The notes under the pieces are model-generated. The model was given only the letters and a program-made list of their open reading frames with translations. It did no database searches and was not told the DNA's origin. DNA of 62,534 bases, from the NCBI GenBank assembly GCA_900769955.1, contig CAAGIP010000220.1, positions 1-62,534 on the forward strand, in the 5' to 3' direction. This document shows, piece by piece, positions 49,879 to 58,382 of this stretch. Position 1 is the first letter of the stretch. Every line of letters begins with the position of its first letter. The DNA is from Spirochaetia bacterium. GTDB taxonomy: Bacteria > Spirochaetota > Spirochaetia > Sphaerochaetales > Sphaerochaetaceae. The translations under genes were made by a program, and so were the position numbers.

Positions 49879-50604
49879 ATGACCTCAGAAGAAATACTCA
49901 GTGAAGTCAATCACATTGAGATAAGGACCTCCGAGAGGAGAGGAATCAAGAGCTATGCACTCAGGAACAACGTTCTTGATGAAGGACAGAAGGAAAGCGT
50001 GCTGAAGTATTTCCCGACGCATGCCGTCGCTTTCAGGGATGAGTTCACGAAGCCTGAAACACTCTTTAAGGAGGATAAGCCCGTAATAGTCGAGATAGGC
50101 TTCGGCATGGGATCCTCGACCGAGATTATCGCAAGGGAAAGAGCAGAGTATAATTATCTCTGCCTTGAGGTTTACCTTCAGGGGTTCGTGCGCCTGCTGA
50201 AAAGTGTAGGTGAGCAGAATCTCGATAACATAAAGCTTATGCGCTTCAATGCAGTCGATGTGCTTGAGCATATGATACCAGACGGTTCCGTTGAGGGCTT
50301 CCATATCTTCTTTCCCGATCCCTGGCCCAAGAAGAAACACCATAAGAGAAGACTTATCCAGAGTGATCTTGTGTCTCTGCTTGCAAGAAAGCTTAAGAAG
50401 GGCGGATATCTGTACCTCGTGACCGACTGGGAGGAATATGCCCAGTGGATGATGGATATACTTGTCAATGAGCCACTGCTTGAAAACCCGTATGAAGGAT
50501 ATGCGCCTCCCCGCCCATGGAGACCCACGACCAAGTTCGAACAGAAGGGCCTTGATAAGGATTATAAGATAAACGAACTGTGGTTCGTGAGAAAGCAGGC
50601 ATAG
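49879..50604 (+). CDS. trmB: tRNA (guanine-N7-)-methyltransferase
   Basis: 241 aa. Forms m7G46 in the tRNA variable loop. SAM motif VEIGFGMGSSTEII near 71-84, NYLCLEVYLQGFVRLLK, the family hallmark FPDPWPKKKHHKRRL near 151-165, and FEQKGLDKDYKINELWF at the C-terminus. It has an N-terminal extension of about 45 residues. Shares an operon with mfd. Confidence 0.95.
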   Translation: MTSEEILSEVNHIEIRTSERRGIKSYALRNNVLDEGQKESVLKYFPTHAVAFRDEFTKPETLFKEDKPVIVEIGFGMGSSTEIIARERAEYNYLCLEVYLQGFVRLLKSVGEQNLDNIKLMRFNAVDVLEHMIPDGSVEGFHIFFPDPWPKKKHHKRRLIQSDLVSLLARKLKKGGYLYLVTDWEEYAQWMMDILVNEPLLENPYEGYAPPRPWRPTTKFEQKGLDKDYKINELWFVRKQA

Positions 50605-50687
50605 AGAGGAATCAGTGCATAATTCTTAATATGATGCGGTTTTCCCGTATCATATTCCTGAAAACGGTGAGCTTTGCAGAATAATAT

Positions 50688-50717
50688 GGGACGGTCATTC
50701 GTCCCTTTTCCTTTTTC
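50688..50717 (+). terminator. Terminator after trmB
   Basis: GGGACG (50688-50693) and CGTCCC (50700-50705) form a 6-base stem with a 6-base loop, followed by TTTTCCTTTTTC. The remainder of the 265-base gap to the ABC gene holds only that gene's promoter. Confidence 0.75.
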
Positions 50718-50812
50718 AGAGGATAAAATGAAGTCTTTGAGGACAGTGCATGCCATTGTCATCAGTGAAAAACTCAGGCTCTGAGCGGAATTCAGGATTT
50801 TCTGCCGTTCTC

Positions 50813-50852
50813 TTGACTCAGTGTTATCATGTTGATATCATTTTGATATCAA
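50813..50852 (+). promoter_or_regulatory. ABC exporter promoter with a palindromic operator
   Basis: TTGACT (50813-50818), 17-base spacer, TATCAT (50836-50841). Overlapping the -10 is the inverted repeat TTGATATCA-TTT-TGATATCAA at 50832-50852, a probable repressor site. No regulator gene is adjacent. Confidence 0.65.
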
Positions 50853-50869
50853 GAAACTGAGGAGGGCTT

Positions 50870-51589
50870 ATGATCACGTTCAGAGAGATCACGAAAGCTT
50901 ATAAAGAAGGCGTAAAGGCTGTAGACGGGCTATGTCTGGAGCTGAAGGAAGGAGAGATATTCGGCTTCCTTGGTCCGAACGGTGCAGGAAAATCAACAAC
51001 GATCAAAATGCTTGTCGGAATACTCCCGCCGACATCCGGTGAGATACTGTACAACGGAAAAGACATCAGGAAGGATCCAGTCGCCTTCAAAAGGATTCTG
51101 TCCTATGTCCCTGATGAACCTAAGTTCTATCAGAAGCTTACAGGATATGAGTATCTTAATTTCATTGCAGACATCTTCGGTGTCAGTGAAACTGACAGAA
51201 AGGCCGTCATCACAAAGTATGCGGAGCTCTTCGGACTAAAGGATGCCCTCTCCGATCAGGTGAGTTCCTACTCACATGGCATGGGCCAGAAGCTCTCCCT
51301 GATGGCGGCTCTGATTCATAAGCCCGAAGTAATCGTGCTCGATGAACCGATGGTGGGACTCGATCCAAAGGCATCCCGTGAGGTCAAGGACATCATGAGG
51401 GAACTTGCTGATAATGGCTCGATAGTGTTCTTCTCAACGCACGTGCTTGAAGTGGCCGCAAATGTCTGTGACAGGGTCGGGATCATCAACAAGGGACATC
51501 TCATTGCCGAGGGCAGGGTGGATGAACTCCTGCACGACGGATCTGCAACCCTGGAGGACTTCTTCCTGGATGTGACTGAGGAGGCGTGA
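50870..51589 (+). CDS. ABC transporter ATP-binding protein (exporter type)
   Basis: 239 aa. One ABC ATPase domain: GPNGAGKSTTIKML (Walker A), SSYSHGMGQKLSLMAAL (signature, SHGMGQ), VIVLDEPMVGLDPKA (Walker B) and FFSTHVLEVAANVCDRVG (His switch). The GLDP motif and early Tyr residues place it with the CcmA/drug-exporter-like (DRA/ABC-2) group. It pairs with the membrane protein that follows after one base. Gene has TGAGGAGG before the ATG. Substrate unknown. Confidence 0.92.
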   Translation: MITFREITKAYKEGVKAVDGLCLELKEGEIFGFLGPNGAGKSTTIKMLVGILPPTSGEILYNGKDIRKDPVAFKRILSYVPDEPKFYQKLTGYEYLNFIADIFGVSETDRKAVITKYAELFGLKDALSDQVSSYSHGMGQKLSLMAALIHKPEVIVLDEPMVGLDPKASREVKDIMRELADNGSIVFFSTHVLEVAANVCDRVGIINKGHLIAEGRVDELLHDGSATLEDFFLDVTEEA

Positions 51590-51590
51590 A

Positions 51591-53147
51591 TTGCTTAAGA
51601 CTCTGGTAAAGGCGTATTTCAGGGGGAACGGCGGGCTTGCCATCGTTCAGTCCCTGAAGAATTCGTCAAAGAAAAAGGGTAAAAAAGGTGTTTCAGTTGC
51701 AAGTTACATCGGTATCGCCTATCTTGCCATACTGTACATGTGGATTATCTACACGGGCTTCATGACCCAGCTGAGGATCTCAGTGGCATATGCGCTCTCC
51801 TCGATTCATCAGGTAGGCCTGATGCTTTCCGTCTTCTTCACTCTCACAAGTGTGGATAATATCCTGGTGAAGGGAAGTGACCTTGATACCCTCCGAGCCC
51901 TTCCCATTGCCCAGAAGACGCTGACACTCTCGCGTTTCATAATACTGTACTCGGAAACTTTTACCGAGACTTTGGTGGTCTTCATCCCATTTGCACTTGC
52001 CGCAGCGGTGAATACTCATTTCTCTCCGCTTTTTTACCTCCTGCTTATTGCGGATGCACTGGTTCTGCCTCTGTTTTCAGCATTTTTCATGGGAGTGTTT
52101 TCCTATCTTGCAGTCATAAGCAGGGTTATGAGAAGGATCAAGACTGTACTCATATACGGTCTTTCCGTTCTTGTCATCTGGTATATGCTTAAGGTGCTGG
52201 GTGCCGCAAGCGGACCTGAAGCAGAGCTTATTCTTGCCCTTGATGAAAGGACCTTCATAACATCTTCGGATATCCTCATTTTTGCCTCAATTGTCGCCGT
52301 CCTTGCAGTTACTTCCGCCATTCTGCTGGCCCTGTGTTTCCGCCTCAGTGAAAGATGCGCAGACAGTGAGGGTGTGAAGGATAAGGTAAAAAGAGCTAAG
52401 GGCGAACCTGATTTCCGACAGGTCAGCGTTAAGAGGGCGATGCTGAGAAGGGAAGTGAGGATAATGTTCTCATCTTCCGCAATCTCAACAGAGCTCATCA
52501 TGGAGCTCGCAATCCCGCTTCTGCTTCTCGTCGTTTATTCCGTCATGGGGCTGCTGGGAGACATGAGCCGCGACATCATGTCGATTCCGGGAATCGAAAG
52601 GATAATCCATTTAATCCTCTTTGCGCTTATCTACATGTTCTATTCCTTCACACTGCTTTCCTCCACATCGGTAAGCCGTGAGGGCGGGGACTTCGACATG
52701 TCAAAGCTTTATCCTGTAAGTCCTGCTGACAGGGTAAGCGTAAAGCTTGATTTTCACCTCCTTCTCACTGTTCCGTGCATGTGGTTTTTCATAATTGTGA
52801 TAGCATTTATTGTGAATGCTCCTGTAATGGATACCGTGTTTTTCCTTGTTCTGGCACCCGTCTATGAAGCCATGGTCAGCGCAATAGGACTAACCATCGA
52901 TTACCGCAATCCCCATACTGTGTGGCAGCGGCCTCAGGAAGCCGTTAAGCAGAACATGAACGGCCTTGGAGCCATGGGAATATCAATGCTCCTCTTTCTG
53001 ATAATGGGAGCGCTGTTCGTGCTGTCAGAGATATTCCTGTGCATAAGAATCATATCACTTCTGATTCCGTTCGTGCTCTCACTGCCCGTCTTTGTCATTT
53101 TCCGGAAGATGGCTGTAAGGAGGGCAGAAGCACAGTACGAACTCTGA
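51591..53147 (+). CDS. ABC exporter membrane protein (ABC-2-like)
   Basis: 518 aa with about 12 predicted membrane helices. The start is a TTG at 51591, supported by GAGGAGG seven bases upstream and by the spacing to the ATPase stop; no nearby ATG fits. A hydrophilic loop around residues 255-290 (CADSEGVKDKVKRAKGEPDF) splits two halves, as in large ABC-2-type permeases of Gram-positive and spirochaete exporters. The substrate cannot be inferred. Confidence 0.8.
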   Translation: MLKTLVKAYFRGNGGLAIVQSLKNSSKKKGKKGVSVASYIGIAYLAILYMWIIYTGFMTQLRISVAYALSSIHQVGLMLSVFFTLTSVDNILVKGSDLDTLRALPIAQKTLTLSRFIILYSETFTETLVVFIPFALAAAVNTHFSPLFYLLLIADALVLPLFSAFFMGVFSYLAVISRVMRRIKTVLIYGLSVLVIWYMLKVLGAASGPEAELILALDERTFITSSDILIFASIVAVLAVTSAILLALCFRLSERCADSEGVKDKVKRAKGEPDFRQVSVKRAMLRREVRIMFSSSAISTELIMELAIPLLLLVVYSVMGLLGDMSRDIMSIPGIERIIHLILFALIYMFYSFTLLSSTSVSREGGDFDMSKLYPVSPADRVSVKLDFHLLLTVPCMWFFIIVIAFIVNAPVMDTVFFLVLAPVYEAMVSAIGLTIDYRNPHTVWQRPQEAVKQNMNGLGAMGISMLLFLIMGALFVLSEIFLCIRIISLLIPFVLSLPVFVIFRKMAVRRAEAQYEL

Positions 53148-53185
53148 GGTTCCATTTTGTCCTGAAAAGAAGTATGGTACTTACC

Positions 53186-54034
53186 ATGAGAACAGGACTT
53201 GTACTTGAAGGCGGTGCCATGCGCGGCATGTTCACCTGCGGTATTCTGGATGTCTTTCTGGAAAAAGGCATTGAATTCGACTCCACTGTCGGAGTATCTG
53301 CAGGTGCCGTCTTCGGCTGTAACTATAAATCACGTCAGGCGGGCAGGGCGCTGAGATACAATAAGCGTTTCTGCCGTGACAGCAGATACTGCTCAGTGAA
53401 GTCCCTGCTGAAGACAGGGGATCTTTACGGAGCTGATTTCTGCTACGTTGAGCTGCCAAACGTGCTTGATCCCTACGATTACGATACATTTGAGAAAAAC
53501 CCGATGGAGTTCTGGTGCGTAACGACTGATGTGGAAACGGGAAAAGCGCGGTATGACCTGCTTCATGACGGCAGGGGGGATGACATGCTCCTCCTTCGTG
53601 CCAGTGCATCAATGCCTCTTGTCTCGCGTGATGTGTCCGTGAAGGGCTGTAATCTTCTTGACGGCGGAATAGCTGATCCGATTCCCTATGAGTTCATGCT
53701 TTCAAAGGGCGTGGAAAGATGTGTCGTCATTCTCACACAGCCCTATGATTACATAAAAAAGAAGAATTCAATGCTTCCTCTGTTTTCTCTCTGTTACCGC
53801 GGTAAAAGAAAGGGAATTACTGAAGCCATGGGTGTGCGCCACGATGTTTACAACAGGGAGACAAACGAGCTGAAAAGACTTGAGAAGGAGGGCAGGGTAT
53901 ATGTTCTCCGTCCTGCCAAAGCACTTGAAATCGGAAAGACGGAGAAGGATCCTGCGCGCCTTCAGGCCGTGTACGATGCAGGAAGGCGTCTGGCACTTGA
54001 AAAGCTTGATGAGATCAGGTCATACCTGAAATGA
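53186..54034 (+). CDS. Patatin-like phospholipase
   Basis: 282 aa. Ser-Asp dyad lipid acyl hydrolase fold: LVLEGGAMRGMFTCGILDVF (oxyanion Gly-rich loop), STVGVSAGAVFG with nucleophile Ser in GVSAG (about residue 37), and LLDGGIADP with the catalytic Asp in DGG (about 160). Similar to bacterial YjjU/RssA-like cytoplasmic patatins. The ATG at 53186 is chosen because the family starts M-x-T-G-L-V-L-E-G-G; an ATG at 53174 is also possible. It starts 38 bases after the exporter stop, and probably shares its transcript. Confidence 0.88.
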   Translation: MRTGLVLEGGAMRGMFTCGILDVFLEKGIEFDSTVGVSAGAVFGCNYKSRQAGRALRYNKRFCRDSRYCSVKSLLKTGDLYGADFCYVELPNVLDPYDYDTFEKNPMEFWCVTTDVETGKARYDLLHDGRGDDMLLLRASASMPLVSRDVSVKGCNLLDGGIADPIPYEFMLSKGVERCVVILTQPYDYIKKKNSMLPLFSLCYRGKRKGITEAMGVRHDVYNRETNELKRLEKEGRVYVLRPAKALEIGKTEKDPARLQAVYDAGRRLALEKLDEIRSYLK

Positions 54035-54061
54035 CAGAAAAACATTCCAGGAGATATAAGA

Positions 54062-54089
54062 AAAGGCCACCTCAACTGAAGTGGCCTTT
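54062..54089. terminator. Bidirectional terminator between patatin and EF-G-like genes
   Basis: AAAGGCCAC (54062-54070) and GTGGCCTTT (54081-54089) form a 9-base perfect stem with a 10-base loop, between convergent genes. T-rich tails occur on both strands. Confidence 0.8.
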
Positions 54090-54105
54090 CATTTAAGAGC
54101 CTCTG

Positions 54106-56181
54106 TTACTCTGCTTTTGCGGCTTTTGCCTCTGCAATGACTTCGTCAGCAAGTCTGCCCTGGAGAGTCTCATAGTGGCTGAATTCAAGTTCGAATGAAC
54201 CTGTTCCGCTTGTCATACTCTTGAGGTCGATGGCATACGTTCTGAGTTCAGCCATCGGGACTTCTGCCTGTACTGCGACGAGGTGACCCTTTTCTTCCTG
54301 TCCGAGTACACGGCCGCGCTTTGCGGAAAGGTCTGACAGGATTGATCCGAGATACTCGTTCTCGATGAATACTTCAAGCTTCATGATAGGCTCGAGGAGC
54401 ACGCAGCCAGCCTTTGCAAGTGCGATTTCCATAGCACCCTTTGCGGCAAGTTTGAATGCCATTTCAGAGGAGTCAACGGGGTGTTCCTTACCATCGATGA
54501 GCGTGATACCGATGTCAACAAGCGGATAGCCTGCGAGGAAGCCTTCGCTCATTGCTTCCTGAATACCCTTCTCGATGCCTGGGATATAGCCCTTGGAAAC
54601 GGAGCCGCCCTTGATGGCATTGGTGAACTGATACTGAGCGCCTCTTTCGATCGGTTCGATCTCGATGAGTACGCGTCCGAACTGTCCATGACCGCCAGAC
54701 TGCTTCTTGTGTGAGTACTCGGCGATTCCGCTCTTCCTTGTGATTGTCTCACGGTAAGCAATGCGCGGGATCTTGGTGTTGATCTTAATCTTCTGCTTTT
54801 CCTGGATCTTCTCAAGGATCATGGAAATCTGGAGTTCGCCCATACCTCCGATAACGGTTTCCTTGGTCTCCTGGTTCATCTTGATCTGGAAGGTGAGATC
54901 CTCTTCAGCAATCTTGTAAAGAGCCTCATTCATCTTATCCGCACTCTTCTTGTCATCGGTGCTTACAGCGAGTTCGTAAACGGGCTGGGGCAGGCGGACA
55001 GGGCGGAAAACATACTTGATATCCGGTCCTGAAAGGAGTGAGCAGTTGGTTGAAGTGATGTTACTCTTTGCGATGATACCGATGTCACCTGCTTCAAGGG
55101 CATCAGTTTCGATGAGTTTCTTACCGAGAGCCCTGTAGAGTTTACCCGGCTTTTCCTTCTTCTTGAGGTCAGGGTTGTAGAGATCCGTTTCAGGAGAGAT
55201 CTTTCCTGCAACGACCTTGATGAAGCTGAGCTTTCCGCTGAACTGGTCGATCGTTGTCTTGAAACAGTATGCCGCGACGGGACCTTCCGGATCGATCGGG
55301 GTGGTGTGCTCGACACCGTCCTCGCCGATACGGAAATCAAATCCGTCAAGCGGGTTGGGGAAGTTGTTCCTGATGAAGTTCAGCAGGGAAGTGATACCTG
55401 CACCCTTGTCCGTTGCACCGCAGAATACGGGAACGACACGGTTGTCCTTGAGACCTTCGCGCAGTCCTCTTCTGATCTCGTCACTTGTGAGTGTTCCTTC
55501 CTCGAAGAACTTCTCGATAAGATCGTCCGCACCTTCGGCAGCATTTTCAATGAGTCTGTTCCTGAAGTCCTCAACGACTGCAGCGTACTTCTCGGGAATG
55601 GGAATCGCGACTTCCTTTCCCCCTTCCTTATATTCGTAAGCCTGGTTCTCAATCAGGTTGATGACGCCTTTGAACTCCTCAGCTTCTCCGAGTGCCATTA
55701 CGACAGGAACGAAGTGGCTCTGGAACTCGCTCTCAAGTGAGTCGATTACATGTCTATAGCTTGCGCGCTCCTTGTCCATCTTGTTGATGAATACGGCACG
55801 CGGTTTATTTCTGGAATCAAGTCTTCTCCAAAGTTTGATGGTCTCGATCTGTGCACCTTCGCGTCCGTCAACGACCATAAGTGCAGCCTCGCAGCTTCTG
55901 AAGGCACAGATTGCCTCACCGATGAAGTCCGCCGTACCCGGGGTATCGATGATGTTGATGGTCTTGCCTTCCCAGGTGAATGAGTTAAGGGAGGCATGAA
56001 CTGAAATCTTTCTCTGAATTTCTTCTTCTGTATAATCGGATGTGGTTTTTCCGCTGTCAACGGTTTCAGGCTTAGACAGGACTCCCGCATAGTAAAGCAT
56101 CTGCTCGACTAAATTGGTCTTTCCTGTCCCATTGTGGCCGACAAGCGCCACGTTTCTGAGGTCTTTTGACTGAACGCTCAT
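54106..56181 (-). CDS. EF-G-like translation GTPase (type II EF-G-2)
   Basis: 691 aa with the five-domain layout of elongation factor G. P-loop GHNGTGKT (G1) differs from AHIDAGKT of true EF-G; NIIDTPGTADF (G3) and FINKMDKER (G4) are present, while the switch I segment (SGKTTSDYTEEEIQRKIS) lacks the usual RGITI. Domain IV GHGQFGRV and YIPGIEKGIQEAM are typical of the EF-G-2 group of bacteria such as Thermus TTHA1498. Its cellular role is unclear. Strong AAAGGAGG before the ATG. It has its own terminator on both sides and is monocistronic. Confidence 0.87.
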   Translation of the reverse strand: MSVQSKDLRNVALVGHNGTGKTNLVEQMLYYAGVLSKPETVDSGKTTSDYTEEEIQRKISVHASLNSFTWEGKTINIIDTPGTADFIGEAICAFRSCEAALMVVDGREGAQIETIKLWRRLDSRNKPRAVFINKMDKERASYRHVIDSLESEFQSHFVPVVMALGEAEEFKGVINLIENQAYEYKEGGKEVAIPIPEKYAAVVEDFRNRLIENAAEGADDLIEKFFEEGTLTSDEIRRGLREGLKDNRVVPVFCGATDKGAGITSLLNFIRNNFPNPLDGFDFRIGEDGVEHTTPIDPEGPVAAYCFKTTIDQFSGKLSFIKVVAGKISPETDLYNPDLKKKEKPGKLYRALGKKLIETDALEAGDIGIIAKSNITSTNCSLLSGPDIKYVFRPVRLPQPVYELAVSTDDKKSADKMNEALYKIAEEDLTFQIKMNQETKETVIGGMGELQISMILEKIQEKQKIKINTKIPRIAYRETITRKSGIAEYSHKKQSGGHGQFGRVLIEIEPIERGAQYQFTNAIKGGSVSKGYIPGIEKGIQEAMSEGFLAGYPLVDIGITLIDGKEHPVDSSEMAFKLAAKGAMEIALAKAGCVLLEPIMKLEVFIENEYLGSILSDLSAKRGRVLGQEEKGHLVAVQAEVPMAELRTYAIDLKSMTSGTGSFELEFSHYETLQGRLADEVIAEAKAAKAE

Positions 56182-56270
56182 ATTTTCCTCCTTTTGAAAA
56201 AAAACGTCTGCATAAAATGGTAAAGCCCAAAATTCCGGATGTAAAGGAAAAAGTTCTGATATGGACAGTA

Positions 56271-56303
56271 AAAAGCAAAAAAAGAGCCCCCGAAGGGACT
56301 CTT
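56271..56303 (-). terminator. UUCG-loop terminator after the EF-G2 gene
   Basis: On the minus strand AAGAGTCCC-TTCG-GGGGCTCTT forms a 9-base stem (one G-T pair) closed by a stable UUCG tetraloop, followed by a T-rich run. It ends the P-type ATPase/EF-G2 operon. Confidence 0.9.
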
Positions 56304-56322
56304 AGTCTGATTGAAGTGCGGT

Positions 56323-58350
56323 TCACATCTTTTCCGAATAGTGGCTGAACTCCATGCTGAAGCTGCCCCTGCCCTGAGTGGAACTCCTGAGCACGGTGGT
56401 GTAGCCGAACATTTTCTGTAAGGGTACCTCCGCACTGATGATGTCCGATCCGACACGGGACTCCATGCTGAGGACAATGCCGCCTCTCGACGTGATCGTT
56501 GAAATAACTTCTCCGACATAGTCTGAAGGTGATGATACCTTCACGTTCATGATAGGCTCCATGAGCACGGGATCAGCCTTCTGGCACACTGCATCGAAGG
56601 CCATGCTGGCACATGCCTCATTGGCAAACGGGGTACTTGTCAGCTCATTGTATCCGATTGCCTTCACCGTAATTTCAAGATCGGTTGTCTCGTAACCGAA
56701 CTTGATGCCGCTCCTGAATGCACCCTCAATGCCTCTCTTAACCGCTTCAGTGATCTCTTCCGGGATTTCCCTTGTTTCAGCAGCGATTTTAAGCACATTG
56801 CCGCTTCCTGCGGGAAGGGGCTTTACAGCAAGAGTGAGCTTTGCCCAGTTTTCCTTGTTCGCAAGGGTGCGCTCGAAGGTGAAGTCTTCTTCAGCTTCCG
56901 CCCTTACGGACTCCCTGTATGATACCTGAGGATTACCGACACGTGCCTTGATCTTCATTTCCTTCGTGATTCTCGTCACGAGGACATCGAGATGAAGCTC
57001 GCCCATACCTGAGATTACGAGCTGTCCCGTCTCAGCATCGTCACGGTAGGTGAAGGTGGGATCCTCAATGGAAAGGTTCTCAAGTGCCTTTCTGAGTTTT
57101 TCCTGCTCATCCGTGCTCTCGGGCTCTATTGCAACCGAGATGACGGGGGTGGGGAAGTGCATCTTCTCAAGAAGATAGGGGTGTGCTTCCGTTCCGATCG
57201 TGTCACCGGTCTGCACGTTCTTAAATCCGATGATTACGCCGATATCTCCTGCTTTGAGCTCAGTGAGGTCTGTCATGACGTCAGCATGCATCCTGACGAT
57301 CCTGTTGACTCTTTCCTTTCGGTTCTTTGTGATGTTGTAGACCGCAACACCCTTTTTAAGGACACCTGAGTACATCCTGATGAAGCATAAGGGGCCTGCC
57401 TTGGGATCAACGACGATCTTGAAGAGAAGTCCGAGCATTGCTCCCTTCTCATCGTGGAGAACCTCAACTTCCTTATCCTTCTTCTCCCAGTATGCCTTTA
57501 TGGGCGGTACCTCGTCGGGGCTCGGAAGGAGATCGACGACACCGTCAAGCAGGGGCTGTACGCCGATGTTCTTAAGGGATGAGCCTACGAAGACGGGAAG
57601 GAGGGTACGCTCCAGAGTACACTTTCGCAGTGTAGACATAATAAGGTCAGCAGGGATTTCCTCTCCCTCGAAGTAAAGCTCAGTTATCTCATCGGAGTAT
57701 GAAGCACATGCATCGATGAGCTTTTCCCTGTACTCTTCAGCCTTTTCAAGGTAATCGGAAGGAATGTCATCTTCAGTTATCGTGACACCCCTGTCCTCTG
57801 ATGAGAAGTAGAGAGCCTTCATCTTCAGTAGAGAGATGATACCTTTGAATGAACTTTCCGCGCCGATGGGGATGAAGAGGGGCACCGGAGTTGCCCCGAG
57901 CTTCTTTTCCATCTCGGAAAGCACTTCATAGAAGTCCGCACCCATTCTGTCCATCTTGTTGATGAATGCGATTCTCGGAACCCTGTATGTGTCTGCCTGA
58001 CGCCATACCGTTTCGGTCTGGGGTTCGACGCCGCCGACGGCGCAGAAGACCGCGATCGCTCCGTCAAGTACCCTGAGACAACGCTCGACTTCCGCTGTGA
58101 AGTCAACGTGTCCCGGGGTGTCTATGATGTTTATCTGATGATCCTTCCAGTAGCATGTGGTGGCGGCAGATGCGATGGTGATGCCCCTGTCCTGTTCCTG
58201 TTCCATAAAGTCCATGGTGGCTTCACCGTTATCCACTTCACCGATCTTATGGTTTTCACCCGTGTAGTACAGGATCCTCTCGGTTGTGGTGGTCTTGCCC
58301 GCATCGATGTGGGCCATTATGCCTATATTTCTTATTTCTTTTCCGTTCAT
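56323..58350 (-). CDS. fusA2: Recycling-type elongation factor G (spdEFG2-like)
   Basis: 675 aa. IRNIGIMAHIDAGKTTTTER (G1), EQDRGITI (switch I), IIDTPGHVDFTAEVERCLRV (G3), INKMDR (G4). Motifs VLRSSTQGRGSFSMEFSHY at the end and GEVDNGEATMDFM after G1 resemble Borrelia burgdorferi EF-G2 and mitochondrial EFG2 rather than the translocase. In spirochaetes EF-G1 moves the ribosome while EF-G2 works with RRF to split it. Start placed at ATG 58350 (MNGKEIRNIG); an ATG at 58386 would overlap the upstream ATPase stop as ATGA. The true translocase gene is not in the window. Confidence 0.87.
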   Translation of the reverse strand: MNGKEIRNIGIMAHIDAGKTTTTERILYYTGENHKIGEVDNGEATMDFMEQEQDRGITIASAATTCYWKDHQINIIDTPGHVDFTAEVERCLRVLDGAIAVFCAVGGVEPQTETVWRQADTYRVPRIAFINKMDRMGADFYEVLSEMEKKLGATPVPLFIPIGAESSFKGIISLLKMKALYFSSEDRGVTITEDDIPSDYLEKAEEYREKLIDACASYSDEITELYFEGEEIPADLIMSTLRKCTLERTLLPVFVGSSLKNIGVQPLLDGVVDLLPSPDEVPPIKAYWEKKDKEVEVLHDEKGAMLGLLFKIVVDPKAGPLCFIRMYSGVLKKGVAVYNITKNRKERVNRIVRMHADVMTDLTELKAGDIGVIIGFKNVQTGDTIGTEAHPYLLEKMHFPTPVISVAIEPESTDEQEKLRKALENLSIEDPTFTYRDDAETGQLVISGMGELHLDVLVTRITKEMKIKARVGNPQVSYRESVRAEAEEDFTFERTLANKENWAKLTLAVKPLPAGSGNVLKIAAETREIPEEITEAVKRGIEGAFRSGIKFGYETTDLEITVKAIGYNELTSTPFANEACASMAFDAVCQKADPVLMEPIMNVKVSSPSDYVGEVISTITSRGGIVLSMESRVGSDIISAEVPLQKMFGYTTVLRSSTQGRGSFSMEFSHYSEKM

Positions 58351-58382
58351 GGGAAAGAGAATAGCAGAAACACCCGGTTTTG

